A stretch of 64,000 bases of DNA from Brochothrix thermosphacta DSM 20171 = FSL F6-1036. GTDB lineage: Bacteria > Bacillota > Bacilli > Lactobacillales > Listeriaceae. Shown piece by piece: positions 55,510-63,865 of this stretch. The notes beneath the pieces are model-generated. The model ran no database searches and was not told the origin of the DNA. It saw only the letters and a program-made list of their open reading frames with translations. Made by a program: the position numbers and the translations under genes. Within the stretch, counting starts at the first letter, position 1, and each line of letters begins with the position of its first letter. The stretch covers positions 1,240,001 to 1,304,000 of the forward strand of contig NZ_CP145608.1 of the NCBI RefSeq assembly GCF_036884295.1, given 5' to 3'.

Positions 55510-56397
55510 TTAAATCCCTCTTTCCTGCATACGGTCTTCAGTTTGAAGTGACATCACGTCGATCCCTTTCATCGGTTCGCCGAGTCCTTTTGAAATTTCT
55601 GCTAACAAGGCATAGTCTGTGTAGTAAGTTGTTGCTTGAACAATCGCACGAGCAAATTTTTCAGGGTTTTCAGCTTTAAAGATACCAGAGCCAACAAACA
55701 CACCGTCTGCGCCTAATGACATCATTAATGCAGCATCTGCAGGCGTTGCAACGCCACCAGCAGCAAAGTTAACAACGGGTAATTTCCCTGTTTCATGAAT
55801 TTCTTTCACCAACTCATAAGGTGCGGCGATATCGCGAGAGAATGCCATTAATTCATCTGTTTGTAACGCTTGAACTTGTGCAATTTCACGATTAATCTGA
55901 CGCATATGACGAACGGCTTCAACAATATTTCCAGTACCTGGCTCACCTTTAGTACGTAACATCGCGGCACCTTCACCAATACGGCGGAGTGCTTCACCTA
56001 AGTTACGACAGCCACAGACGAAGGGCACCGTGTATTCGTTCTTGAGTAAGTGATGTTCTTCATCGGCAGGTGTTAACACTTCACTTTCATCGATGTAGTC
56101 AACGCCCATTGCTTCTAAAATACGTGCTTCGGCAATATGACCAATACGTGCTTTTGCCATAACGGGGATTGAGACAGCCGCCATGACTTCTTCGACGATA
56201 TTAGGGTTTGCCATACGTGCAACACCACCTGCTGCTCTGATATCAGATGGCACACGTTCTAGAGCCATGACAGCAACTGCTCCTGCTCGTTCAGCAATAA
56301 TTGCCTGTTCTGCATTGATTACGTCCATAATAACGCCACCTTTTTGCATTTGTGCCATTCCTCGTTTCACTCGTTCAGTACCTGTTTGTTGATTCAT
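55510..56397 (-). CDS. pdxS: Pyridoxal 5'-phosphate synthase subunit PdxS
   Basis: A 295-aa TIM-barrel enzyme that makes pyridoxal phosphate from ribose 5-phosphate, glyceraldehyde 3-phosphate and ammonia. Catalytic lysines are K82 ([10 protein letters not shown]) and K150 ([10 protein letters not shown]), and [14 protein letters not shown] is conserved. It is divergent from pdxR and very probably under its control. Confidence 0.97.
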   Translation of the reverse strand: MNQQTGTERVKRGMAQMQKGGVIMDVINAEQAIIAERAGAVAVMALERVPSDIRAAGGVARMANPNIVEEVMAAVSIPVMAKARIGHIAEARILEAMGVDYIDESEVLTPADEEHHLLKNEYTVPFVCGCRNLGEALRRIGEGAAMLRTKGEPGTGNIVEAVRHMRQINREIAQVQALQTDELMAFSRDIAAPYELVKEIHETGKLPVVNFAAGGVATPADAALMMSLGADGVFVGSGIFKAENPEKFARAIVQATTYYTDYALLAEISKGLGEPMKGIDVMSLQTEDRMQERGI

Positions 56398-56410
56398 TTG
56401 TCATCCCTCC

Positions 56411-56505
56411 AAGTTGGTTGTGTGATTGCCTTAATCTACTTCTTATGATAGAGTAGGAATACTTTTAAACAACAACCAATTGGTAGGTAAATGACCCAAC
56501 CAATT
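56411..56505. promoter_or_regulatory. Candidate PdxR operators in the pdxS-pdxR gap
   Basis: CAACCAATT occurs twice as a direct repeat (56473-56481 and 56497-56505, 24 bp apart), with an inverted relative CAACCAACTT at 56411-56420. MocR-type regulators bind direct repeats in the gap between their gene and the target, so this fits. Confidence 0.55.
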
Positions 56506-56522
56506 TTGAGAGGAGTCTATTT

Positions 56523-57947
56523 ATGTGGCAATTACCAGAGATGAGTGCCTTACCGAAGTACCATCAAATTATTCATGTGATTGAAGAGAAGTTAGGGCGT
56601 GGAGAGTTACAACCAGGGGAAAGATTGCCGACAGAACGCGCGTTGGCTGACTTGTTTCAAGTGAATCGCTCAACGGTGAAGCGGGCCTATGAAGAACTTG
56701 TTGCTAATGGGATAGTGATTGCCGAGCAGGGGAGAGGAACGTATATTAATCCTGACAAGTGGTTTCGTTATACAGGTAATCAGACAAATTGGCATAACTA
56801 TATGAAACAAAGTCGTTTTTCATTAAGTGTGCCATTTATGGATGCCCTGAAAGCCAAACAACGAGAAGCTGATCCGGAGTTGCTTGATTTTGCATCAGGC
56901 GATTTACCGGTATCACTGACGCCGGAAATAGAATTGCCGCATCTATCATGGCAGACGTTGCTAAGTGAAGAGGCCAATGATGCACCGAGTGGGTACGAAC
57001 CATTACGCACCGTATTTGCGGAACAATTAAGTCAGCGGAGTAATCAAGCGTTAACAAGTGAACATGTGCTGATTACATCAGGCGCGAAACAAGCGTTGTT
57101 CCTGATTACACAAGGGCTCCTCAGTCCGGGCGATGCGATTGCCATTGAAGCGCCCTCATATTCGTACTCATTGTCATTATTTCAATCTGCAGGGTTACGA
57201 CTTTACCCCTTACCGATGACTGATAGTGAGGATTGGCGTGAACAACTAGAGACGCTATACGGGAAGCACCGTATTAAAATGGTATTTGTTAATCCGACTT
57301 ATCAGAACCCGACTGGTAAAGTGATGTCACATGCTGCGCGTCAACGGTTGGTCGAAACCTGTGGCAAGTTACATATTCCCATCGTAGAAGATGATCCATT
57401 TGGTATGCTAACCCCATCATCCATTCAACCGCTTTATAGTTATGCGCCTGACAACGTGATTTACATCGGTTCACTTTCAAAAGTTGTTGGGGCAACTACA
57501 CGGATTGGGTGGCTAACTGCTCCGCCTGAAGTCATCAAACGGTTGGCAGAGGCACGTAATGAAATGGAATTAGGCCTCAGTATTTTTCCACAAGTACTGG
57601 CATACAGCTTGTTAAAGTCAAATGGTTTTTCACAACATGTGGCTCATTTAATGCAACAAACTACTACATTACGTCAAACCTTTCAAAAACAGTTACGCTT
57701 AGTTTTTGATGAAGCCATTCAGTTCGAACCCATAACGGGTGGGTATCATCTCTGGGTAAGTCTACCTGACTATGTCACAACCCAGCGGGAATATGATCAC
57801 TTATTAAAGCAAAATGTACTGTTGATGCCAGGGACGTTATTCGGCGATTCAGCAAAATATTTCAGGCTAAGTTTTATCCATTTTACAGAAGAGCGTTTGC
57901 TAGAAGCGGTTCTGTTATTAAAAAAACAACTTCAAGAGCTTAAATGA
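56523..57947 (+). CDS. pdxR: MocR-family regulator PdxR
   Basis: A 474-aa fusion of a GntR winged helix (about 8-75: LPTERALADLFQVNRSTVKRA is the core) with an aminotransferase-fold domain (about 120-470). The PLP-binding lysine is in YIGSLSKVVGATTRIGW. In Listeria and Corynebacterium PdxR activates pdxST when PLP is low and is repressed by PLP. It starts at ATG 56523 (GAGGAG, 6-8 bp). Confidence 0.93.
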   Translation: MWQLPEMSALPKYHQIIHVIEEKLGRGELQPGERLPTERALADLFQVNRSTVKRAYEELVANGIVIAEQGRGTYINPDKWFRYTGNQTNWHNYMKQSRFSLSVPFMDALKAKQREADPELLDFASGDLPVSLTPEIELPHLSWQTLLSEEANDAPSGYEPLRTVFAEQLSQRSNQALTSEHVLITSGAKQALFLITQGLLSPGDAIAIEAPSYSYSLSLFQSAGLRLYPLPMTDSEDWREQLETLYGKHRIKMVFVNPTYQNPTGKVMSHAARQRLVETCGKLHIPIVEDDPFGMLTPSSIQPLYSYAPDNVIYIGSLSKVVGATTRIGWLTAPPEVIKRLAEARNEMELGLSIFPQVLAYSLLKSNGFSQHVAHLMQQTTTLRQTFQKQLRLVFDEAIQFEPITGGYHLWVSLPDYVTTQREYDHLLKQNVLLMPGTLFGDSAKYFRLSFIHFTEERLLEAVLLLKKQLQELK

Positions 57948-58001
57948 AAACCTTCTGCTATAATGAGTTTTGTGACATCAGTGTTTGAAGGGGGAAAATA
58001 C

Positions 58002-58550
58002 ATGAATAGAGCATTACTTGTAATTGACTACACCAATGATTTTGTTGCAACCGAAGGATCGTTAACTTGTGGAGAAGCAGGACAAGCGATTGAAGAGACG
58101 TTGCTTAATCTATTAGAAACCTTTGCTATCAACCAAGATGAAATTGTGATGGCGGTTGATTACCATCAACTTAATGATCGTTATCATCCTGAAAATAAAT
58201 TATTTCCACCGCATAATATTAACGGAACAGCTGGACGTGAGCTTTATGGTTCTGTTCAGAACTGGTACGATGCGCATCAGCGCGATAAAAATGTTTTTTG
58301 GCTCGATAAAACACGTTACAGTGCCTTCGCAGGAACGAATTTGGACATGCATCTTCGTGAGCGCAATATTACGGAAGTTCATCTCGTTGGTGTCTGTACA
58401 GATATCTGTGTCCTACATACAGCCATATCAGCTTATAACTTAGGCTATAAAATTGTGGTGCATGAAGCGGGTGTCGCGAGTTTTAATCAGGCGGGGCATC
58501 AGTGGGCGTTATCTCATTTTAAAGCCAGCCTTGGGGCAGAGGTACGCTAA
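58002..58550 (+). CDS. pncA: Nicotinamidase (isochorismatase family)
   Basis: A 182-aa cysteine hydrolase that converts nicotinamide to nicotinate for NAD salvage. The triad is D9 (VIDYTNDF), K103 (LDKTRYSAF) and C136 (VCTDICV), and the metal-site HxxxD region follows DYHQLND. Start at ATG 58002, behind AGGGGGAAAA; the longer frame is spurious. Confidence 0.9.
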   Translation: MNRALLVIDYTNDFVATEGSLTCGEAGQAIEETLLNLLETFAINQDEIVMAVDYHQLNDRYHPENKLFPPHNINGTAGRELYGSVQNWYDAHQRDKNVFWLDKTRYSAFAGTNLDMHLRERNITEVHLVGVCTDICVLHTAISAYNLGYKIVVHEAGVASFNQAGHQWALSHFKASLGAEVR

Positions 58551-58562
58551 AAATAAAGAAAC

Positions 58563-58613
58563 AAAAAAGACACTAACCTCAACTGTTATTTCAGTTTGTT
58601 AGCGTCTTTTTTT
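58563..58613. terminator. Bidirectional terminator
   Basis: AAAAAAGACACTAAC (58563-58577) pairs with GTTAGCGTCTTTTTT; inner AACTG/CAGTT extends it. It serves both convergent genes. Confidence 0.85.
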
Positions 58614-59523
58614 AGGCTCTAATTTTAGTATCTTCAAGTATTAATTCACATATTTCTTTAAAGGCCTGACGTGCTTCAGGAAAATAGTACATCATCCAGA
58701 TATGGAGCATTTTGGGGTACTCACGATAATCAAATGGAATCTGACGTTCAGCTAATTGTTGTTGCAACTTTTTCGCATCCGGATTCGTTATATCATAGGT
58801 TCCTGTAAAAAGGCTTACAGGCGCAATTTTTTCAAAATCTGCATAAAAAGGACTCACTAATGGGTGTGTCACCGGCAAATCACAACGGTACCAGTCGGCA
58901 ATAACAGTGAGTGAAGGCAGCGCTAAAACAGGGTCGTTTTTTTTCATGGCTTCAATCTCTGGATTGCTGAAAGAAAGATCAAGCGCAGGGGAGAGTGCAA
59001 TAATAAGTCGAGGCTGCGAAAGACCTCTATCACTTAATAGATGAGCCAAAGCCAATGCAATCCCACCACCTGCAGAATCCCCCATTAAAACTAAATTGGG
59101 TGTGTAGAGCAGTCGGTAGAGCGGCACAGCCATTGAAAATACTTCATGATAGCTATTTTGTGGCGCCAATGGATAAATCGGGACTGAAACAATACTGCCA
59201 GTTGTGCGTACGAGTCGTGCTAAAAATTCCCAATGGAGAGGTGTGAGTGTATAAATATAGCCGCCTCCATGAAAGTAAAGAATCGGTGGTGCACTCGTGT
59301 TAATTTCTGACTCTTTTGGCGATAGACGATAATAAAGTTGATCGTCAAGATAATGCATCGTGATATTAATTTGTTTAGTAATGAGTTTGAGAGGTTGGTG
59401 ACGGTCATTTTTTTGTTTATTGTGCACACGCTTTTCGAGTTTTTTACCTGTGAGTTGCCAATGTTGATTAAAATTCGACGCACGAAGCGTTCGATGAATC
59501 AGTTGACTGTGAATACTTTGCAT
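58612..59523 (-). CDS. HSL-family alpha/beta hydrolase (esterase)
   Basis: A 303-aa hormone-sensitive-lipase-type esterase. The oxyanion motif is YFHGGGYIY, the nucleophile serine lies in MGDSAGGGIAL, the acid in TGTYDITNPDA and the histidine in KMLHIWMMYYF. No signal peptide. It starts at ATG 59523, 6 bp after TAGGTGA. The natural substrate is unknown, probably a short-chain ester. Confidence 0.85.
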   Translation of the reverse strand: MQSIHSQLIHRTLRASNFNQHWQLTGKKLEKRVHNKQKNDRHQPLKLITKQINITMHYLDDQLYYRLSPKESEINTSAPPILYFHGGGYIYTLTPLHWEFLARLVRTTGSIVSVPIYPLAPQNSYHEVFSMAVPLYRLLYTPNLVLMGDSAGGGIALALAHLLSDRGLSQPRLIIALSPALDLSFSNPEIEAMKKNDPVLALPSLTVIADWYRCDLPVTHPLVSPFYADFEKIAPVSLFTGTYDITNPDAKKLQQQLAERQIPFDYREYPKMLHIWMMYYFPEARQAFKEICELILEDTKIRA

Positions 59524-59648
59524 AAAATCACCTACTTATAAAGATACTTTCAGTATATAGCTGAATGTTTTAGTTTGTACAGCTTAATGGCTTAATTGAC
59601 TTCTAATTAAAACAAAAAAATAAAAAAGGCGAAAATGTGTCTAAATAC

Positions 59649-59677
59649 TTGTAATAGTGAAGCGTTTTCATTATGAT
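59649..59677 (+). promoter_or_regulatory. Promoter of the transaldolase gene
   Basis: TTGTAA (59649-59654), a 17-bp spacer, and TATGAT (59672-59677). It leaves a 5' untranslated region of about 160 bases. Confidence 0.65.
59657..59670. promoter_or_regulatory. CcpA (cre)-like site inside the promoter
   Basis: GTGAAGCGTTTTCA matches the 11-base core AANCGNTNWCA of the cre consensus; only the leftmost bases deviate. It lies between -35 and -10, where CcpA would repress. Confidence 0.5.
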
Positions 59678-59844
59678 AAAGGAGTAGTAAGAGATTTATT
59701 AATCTTCAGATTGAATATTTCTTTTATTGCATCGAGTTATCCGTATTGTTTGGAATTAGTAATGTTCAGTGATTGAACTGAGCTAGTTTCCTCTTCGTTA
59801 GAGCAAGCCTCATAACTCAATACATTTTCAAGGAGGAGTTACAC

Positions 59845-60552
59845 ATGATTGAAGGAATTAAAGTATTCGCAGATGGAGCAGAATTAGATAAGATGGTCGC
59901 TTCTTACAAAGCAGGAGAAGTCAGTGGTTTTACGACAAATCCAAGTTTAATGAAAAAAGCCGGTATCACTGATTATAACGAATTTGCTAAAGCCGCTGTA
60001 ACAGCTATTCCAGATATGCCACTCTCATTTGAAGTTTTTGCGGATGATTTTGAAACAATGGAAAAAGAAGCACGTAAAATCGCTACATTTGGCGATAATG
60101 TTTTTGTTAAAATTCCAATTACAAACACAAAAGGGGAGTCATCAATCCCACTTATTAAAAAATTATCTTCTGAAGGCGTGAGTTTAAACGTTACTGCGCT
60201 TTTAACATTAGAACAAGTACAGGACACTGTTGATGCATTAACTCCAGGCACTAATAACATCGTTTCAGTCTTCGCTGGACGTGTTGCTGATACTGGTGTT
60301 GATCCAACTGAATTAATGGTGAAATCACTTGAAATTTGTAAACAAAAACCGGGTGCTGAATTATTATGGGCAAGTACACGTGAATTAATCAACATTATCC
60401 AAGCAAAAGATATTGGTGTTGATATTATCACAGTTCCGCCTGCAATTATCGGCAAAATCAAAGATATCGGTAAAGATTTAAATCAAGTGTCACTTGATAC
60501 TGTTATTGGTTTCAATAACGATATCAAAGCATTAGGTTATTCAATTCTTTAA
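59845..60552 (+). CDS. tal: Transaldolase (TalC/MipB-like, short form)
   Basis: A 235-aa TIM-barrel aldolase of the pentose phosphate pathway. The Schiff-base lysine is K89 in VFVKIPIT, with TTNPSLMKKAG and FAGRVADTG also conserved. Slightly longer than the 215-aa fructose-6-phosphate aldolase/TalC enzymes, so the exact subgroup is open. Start ATG 59845 behind AAGGAGGAG. Single gene, with a terminator behind it. Confidence 0.88.
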   Translation: MIEGIKVFADGAELDKMVASYKAGEVSGFTTNPSLMKKAGITDYNEFAKAAVTAIPDMPLSFEVFADDFETMEKEARKIATFGDNVFVKIPITNTKGESSIPLIKKLSSEGVSLNVTALLTLEQVQDTVDALTPGTNNIVSVFAGRVADTGVDPTELMVKSLEICKQKPGAELLWASTRELINIIQAKDIGVDIITVPPAIIGKIKDIGKDLNQVSLDTVIGFNNDIKALGYSIL

Positions 60553-60571
60553 GCGATTCAAATTACAGTAT

Positions 60572-60599
60572 GCGGCCACTTTATGTGGCTGCTTTTTTT
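60572..60599 (+). terminator. Terminator after transaldolase
   Basis: GCGGCCAC and GTGGCTGC, loop TTTAT, seven T. Confidence 0.85.
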
Positions 60600-60652
60600 A
60601 TAGTGAAAATTTCCTTTAATAGGCGTTGTTTGTCGGTTGTTTCTAAAATCAC

Positions 60653-60687
60653 AAAAAAGCACTCAAACGATGCTGAGTGCTTTTTTT
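60653..60687. terminator. Bidirectional terminator
   Basis: AAAGCACTCA (60656-60665) and TGAGTGCTTT (60674-60683), T-runs on both strands. It fits as the end of the leftward 34-aa gene. Confidence 0.8.
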
Positions 60688-60724
60688 ATAAGAAAACATC
60701 TTAAGTATAGCTATATAATTAGAT

Positions 60725-60829
60725 TTAGACTGTGTAGTTAACAGCAATTAACAATGGCGTTAAAATCAAAATAAAGAAAATTATTATCCAAAATAAGATT
60801 TTTAAAAATAGTTTTAAATTGGCTGACAT
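60725..60829 (-). CDS. Small hydrophobic membrane peptide, 34 aa
   Basis: Too short for usual gene callers. ATG 60829 follows AGGAGG by 7 bases of mostly T. The peptide starts MSANLKLFLKILFWIII and is one long hydrophobic helix ending LIAVNYTV. It has a terminator 40 bp behind it. Not recognised; it may be a regulatory membrane peptide. No antisense RNA promoter was seen, so I do not call it a toxin. Confidence 0.6.
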   Translation of the reverse strand: MSANLKLFLKILFWIIIFFILILTPLLIAVNYTV

Positions 60830-61155
60830 AAAAAAACCTCCTGCGATCAATTCATTTAAGTTTAACATGACTGTGAAAAATATTTAAGTGAATACATGTC
60901 AATTATACATAAAAACAACAGAAATGTGACCGTTTAAAAATTGATTAGGTAATTGGGTGTACATTTGCTAAAAAAGATAGATAAATACACAATGTTTAGA
61001 CATGAAAATAAAGCTATCATTTGTAGGAGCTTTATATAGCATCAAAAAATAAAAACCAGTACACTGATTAGATTATTTCTGTTTAGTGTACTAGTTTTTA
61101 ATTAACAAATTAAAAGGGGACTGTGTCTTTAATAATTTGAATTGATTTTTTGTCT
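60830..61155. other. Intergenic stretch with a hairpin terminator
   Basis: About 325 bp. The only clear signal is a 17-bp hairpin at 61050-61099 (AAAAACCAGTACACTGA pairing with TTAGTGTACTAGTTTTT), with no intact gene on either side close by. It may have ended the NRPS-region neighbour. Confidence 0.5.
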
Positions 61156-61532
61156 AACATGATAACACCTCACTATTTGTCATTGAACAAGAACGGTAAA
61201 GTAGACAAAGAAAAACTTCTACAAAAACAGATATTTACAGATAAAAAAATTGGCAATTACCAAAGACAGAAACTGAAAAATAAATACTAAAAATCTGGCA
61301 GGAAGTACTTGAACTGGAATAGATCAGTAAAGATGGTAATTTCTTTAGCATAGGTGTAGACTCAATAAAAGCTATAACGATTGCAAACCTAATATATAAA
61401 GTTTAGGTGCTCAACTCTCAATGATTGATTTCTTGAATGCAATACAATTGTAGAACTTGCGGAAATTGCAGATGGCAATAACAGAGAGAAAATAGAAAAA
61501 CAAGAACGTAGCCAATATCGTATCAATTAGTA
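61156..61532 (+). pseudogene. Remnant of a nonribosomal peptide synthetase (A-domain end and carrier domain)
   Basis: Broken frames read as a typical synthetase segment: the A10 core motif LNKNGKVDKEKL (near 61184-61219), then TETE.ILKIWQEVLELE, then a carrier-protein core DGNFFSIGVDSIKAI with the phosphopantetheine serine in VDSIKA (near 61350-61375), then NTIVELAEIADG. In-frame stops (TAA 61291, TAG 61319 and others) and at least two frameshifts interrupt it, and everything upstream of A10 is gone. The hydrolase that follows has a thioesterase-like fold, as TE genes often do at the end of such clusters. Confidence 0.8.
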
Positions 61533-61592
61533 GATGAATGAAGTCCAAAAATTCTTACTGAATAATTAAAAAATGATAGGAGGATTAATCTA

Positions 61593-62381
61593 TTGAAAGA
61601 AACTATTAGTTCTAAACAAGCTAAGATTGTAGTAGAAAAAAAAGGTAGTAAAGAAGTGATTTTGTTATTACATGCCGGTATTTTAGACAAAAGAATGTGG
61701 GGAAATGAAGTTAACCTGCTATCTAAAGATTATTGTGTTATAGCAGTAGATTTACCAGGATTTGGTGAAAGTGAAATTCTAGGAAATAGGATCAATTATG
61801 TCGAAATAATTGAGACAGTATTAGAGCATTATGAACTTACAGAGGTATCGATTATAGCTGCTTCTTTTGGCGGGAAAATCGCTATTGATTTTTGTCTTAT
61901 ACATCCTGAAAAAGTAAAAAAGATGATTTTAATTTCTCCAGCAGTTAGTGGTTGGGAAGATTCTAAGGAATTAATCGATTATGAAGAACAAGAAAGTTTA
62001 ACAACTGATGTAAAAGATTTGGTTACTATGAATTATGAATTTTGGATTACACGTGGTCGTGATGCTACAAATGTAAATGCTGAAGTTGAAAAACTAATTG
62101 TTGAAATGTTACAACACAATTTTTCATTAGAAGATAATCAAGCAGAAGAAATAAATATAATCGATAATAGTCTGAAAAAACTAGGAAATATTGAACAGTC
62201 ACTATTGATTATAAATGGTGAAAAAGACGTTTCTGATTTTTTAGCCATTGGATCTTGTATTCATAATAAAGTACTGCTTTCACAAAGAGAAGTCATTCCT
62301 AATACAGCTCACTTGCCCAATTTGGAAAATAGCAATTTAGTCAGTCGATACATTACAGCATTTTTGAAAAAATCAGATTAA
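61593..62381 (+). CDS. Alpha/beta hydrolase, possibly thioesterase of the lost NRPS locus
   Basis: A 262-aa hydrolase. Oxyanion region LLHAGILDKRMW, DLPGFGES, nucleophile serine in IAASFGGKIA, and histidine in NTAHLPNLE. The start is TTG 61593, 9 bp after AGGAGG. It looks intact although the synthetase before it is ruined. It is closer to the general MhpC-type hydrolase group than to classical type II thioesterases (no GHSMG), so its link to peptide synthesis rests only on position. Confidence 0.72.
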   Translation: MKETISSKQAKIVVEKKGSKEVILLLHAGILDKRMWGNEVNLLSKDYCVIAVDLPGFGESEILGNRINYVEIIETVLEHYELTEVSIIAASFGGKIAIDFCLIHPEKVKKMILISPAVSGWEDSKELIDYEEQESLTTDVKDLVTMNYEFWITRGRDATNVNAEVEKLIVEMLQHNFSLEDNQAEEINIIDNSLKKLGNIEQSLLIINGEKDVSDFLAIGSCIHNKVLLSQREVIPNTAHLPNLENSNLVSRYITAFLKKSD

Positions 62382-62561
62382 TTACAGGAGAAATTTATAC
62401 GAGGAAAGCTTTGAAATATTGGGTGACGATTAAGCAGCATGTTATTTTCAATAATTAAAATACACTTAAAGAGTTATTTACTAATAATAGTGACGAGGTT
62501 GAATTTGATAATATTATGTAAATATACGGAACGTTCTTAGAGGTTATAATGAAAACAACAA

Positions 62562-62599
62562 GGTGAACTTATTTAATCGATAAGTTCGCTTTTATTTTT
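62562..62599 (+). terminator. Hairpin terminator
   Basis: GTGAACTTAT (62563-62572) and ATAAGTTCGC (62580-62589) pair, followed by TTTTATTTTT. Confidence 0.65.
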
Positions 62600-62889
62600 C
62601 AATGTTAGGATAGTTAACTTAAACTCAGTAAAGAGGATAATTATAATTGTATAATTCATGTAGAAATTTAGTTGTACAATATTTTTTTCATAAATACCCA
62701 AAAGAGACACCGTGTTTGAAAAGTGGCTCTAATTTTCGTGCAATAAAATAGGAAAAGAGTGATTTAACCTTAAATCTATTAGCAATAATAATGTGTTGCA
62801 ATTAATCTTGATATCTTACAATTGCATACAACTCCTAGATGTCATAATAAAGTGCAACAAAGTAGGCTGTATTATTGTTTGAATAGGAA

Positions 62890-62920
62890 AATAATCACAC
62901 TCTAATTCGAGTGTATTATT
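62890..62920. promoter_or_regulatory. Dyad upstream of the toxin gene
   Basis: AATAATCACACTC (62890-62902) pairs with GAGTGTATTATT (62909-62920) with a single bulge and no T-run, so it may be an operator or an RNA hairpin and not a terminator. Confidence 0.4.
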
Positions 62921-63052
62921 CCCTTTATGAAACTAAAGGAATGTTTATAATTAAAAGATATTGGTGACAAAAATGTAAGTAGGCAACTTATTTTTCATTT
63001 GTTATATTGGATTTAATTACTAGTAATTAATTCAAATATAAGGATGGTGTCT

Positions 63053-63844
63053 ATGAACAAGCTATTTAAAATGTCAATCATTACAACCATGGCGTTATTT
63101 ACGGGATTGAGTACTATTATTCCTGAAAAATCTGTTTCAGCATCTACAACAGAAAGTAATACTACTGTTTCGCTATGGGATATCGAAGACGGTAATAATA
63201 TTCGTTATGATGAAAAAGAAACACATCCAGAGGTTAAATTAACAACCGATGAATTGATTATTCAAGGGAAATCATATACAGCTTCTCAACTCATTGCTCT
63301 CTTAGAGACATCAACGGAAATAAATGGAACCAGTAGTAATGGGAGACAAAAAAGATTTGCTCCAGCTGCGGCTATCTATTTTATACCTGGAGTGGGTCAA
63401 GTAGCTTTAGCTGCTACAGGTGTTATCGCTATTGGTGGTGTTACCATTGGTGCCGGACATTGGGCATATAAAACGATTAAAAAATACTTTGCTAAAAAAG
63501 GAAAAAAAACTGCAAAGAAAAAAAAGAGTGTGAAAAATACACCTGCTAAACTCTATAATACTGCCAAGAAAAAGGGTATTAAAGTTAAAAATAGACATAC
63601 AACTATAAAGGTTACTAAGAAAAATAGGTCTTTACCTTCTAGAGTATCTAAATCTTATTCGTCTAAAGACCTTATAAAAAATGGTAAGCTTGATATACGA
63701 AGATATTACGGGAAAAATGGTAAAGCAGAAGTAGATATTCATTATACAAATCATGGCAATGCTAAAAAACACCCTAAAGTTCCACACCGTCATGGTTGGC
63801 ATAATGTAAACGGAAAATGGACGAAAAAAAATACTTGGTATTAG
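63053..63844 (+). CDS. Secreted putative polymorphic toxin (SAR2788-like)
   Basis: A 263-aa exported protein. The signal peptide (about 1-27) ends SVSA. After about 70 acidic residues comes RQKRFAPAAAIYFIPGVGQ, then a glycine-rich hydrophobic segment (about 100-135; VALAATGVIAIGGV), a very lysine-rich stretch (about 140-200), and a C-terminal domain rich in His and Tyr (DIRRYYGKNGKAEVDIHY, then HPKVPHRHGWHNV). This order, N-terminal secretion part, glycine-rich helix, basic catalytic tail, is that of small secreted toxins; I recall the SAR2788 family as similar. I start at ATG 63053, 9 bp from AAGG. The toxic activity is unproven; the His-rich tail could be a nuclease. Confidence 0.65.
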   Translation: MNKLFKMSIITTMALFTGLSTIIPEKSVSASTTESNTTVSLWDIEDGNNIRYDEKETHPEVKLTTDELIIQGKSYTASQLIALLETSTEINGTSSNGRQKRFAPAAAIYFIPGVGQVALAATGVIAIGGVTIGAGHWAYKTIKKYFAKKGKKTAKKKKSVKNTPAKLYNTAKKKGIKVKNRHTTIKVTKKNRSLPSRVSKSYSSKDLIKNGKLDIRRYYGKNGKAEVDIHYTNHGNAKKHPKVPHRHGWHNVNGKWTKKNTWY

Positions 63845-63865
63845 TAACAGAAAGGATGAAAAAGA

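Larger units (their letters stand above)
62382..63052. other. Gene-poor interval before the toxin gene
   Basis: About 670 bp. A terminator hairpin (62562-62599) and a 13-bp dyad (62890-62920) are the only structured signals; a few frames with many stops may be further decay of the NRPS locus. Confidence 0.45.
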
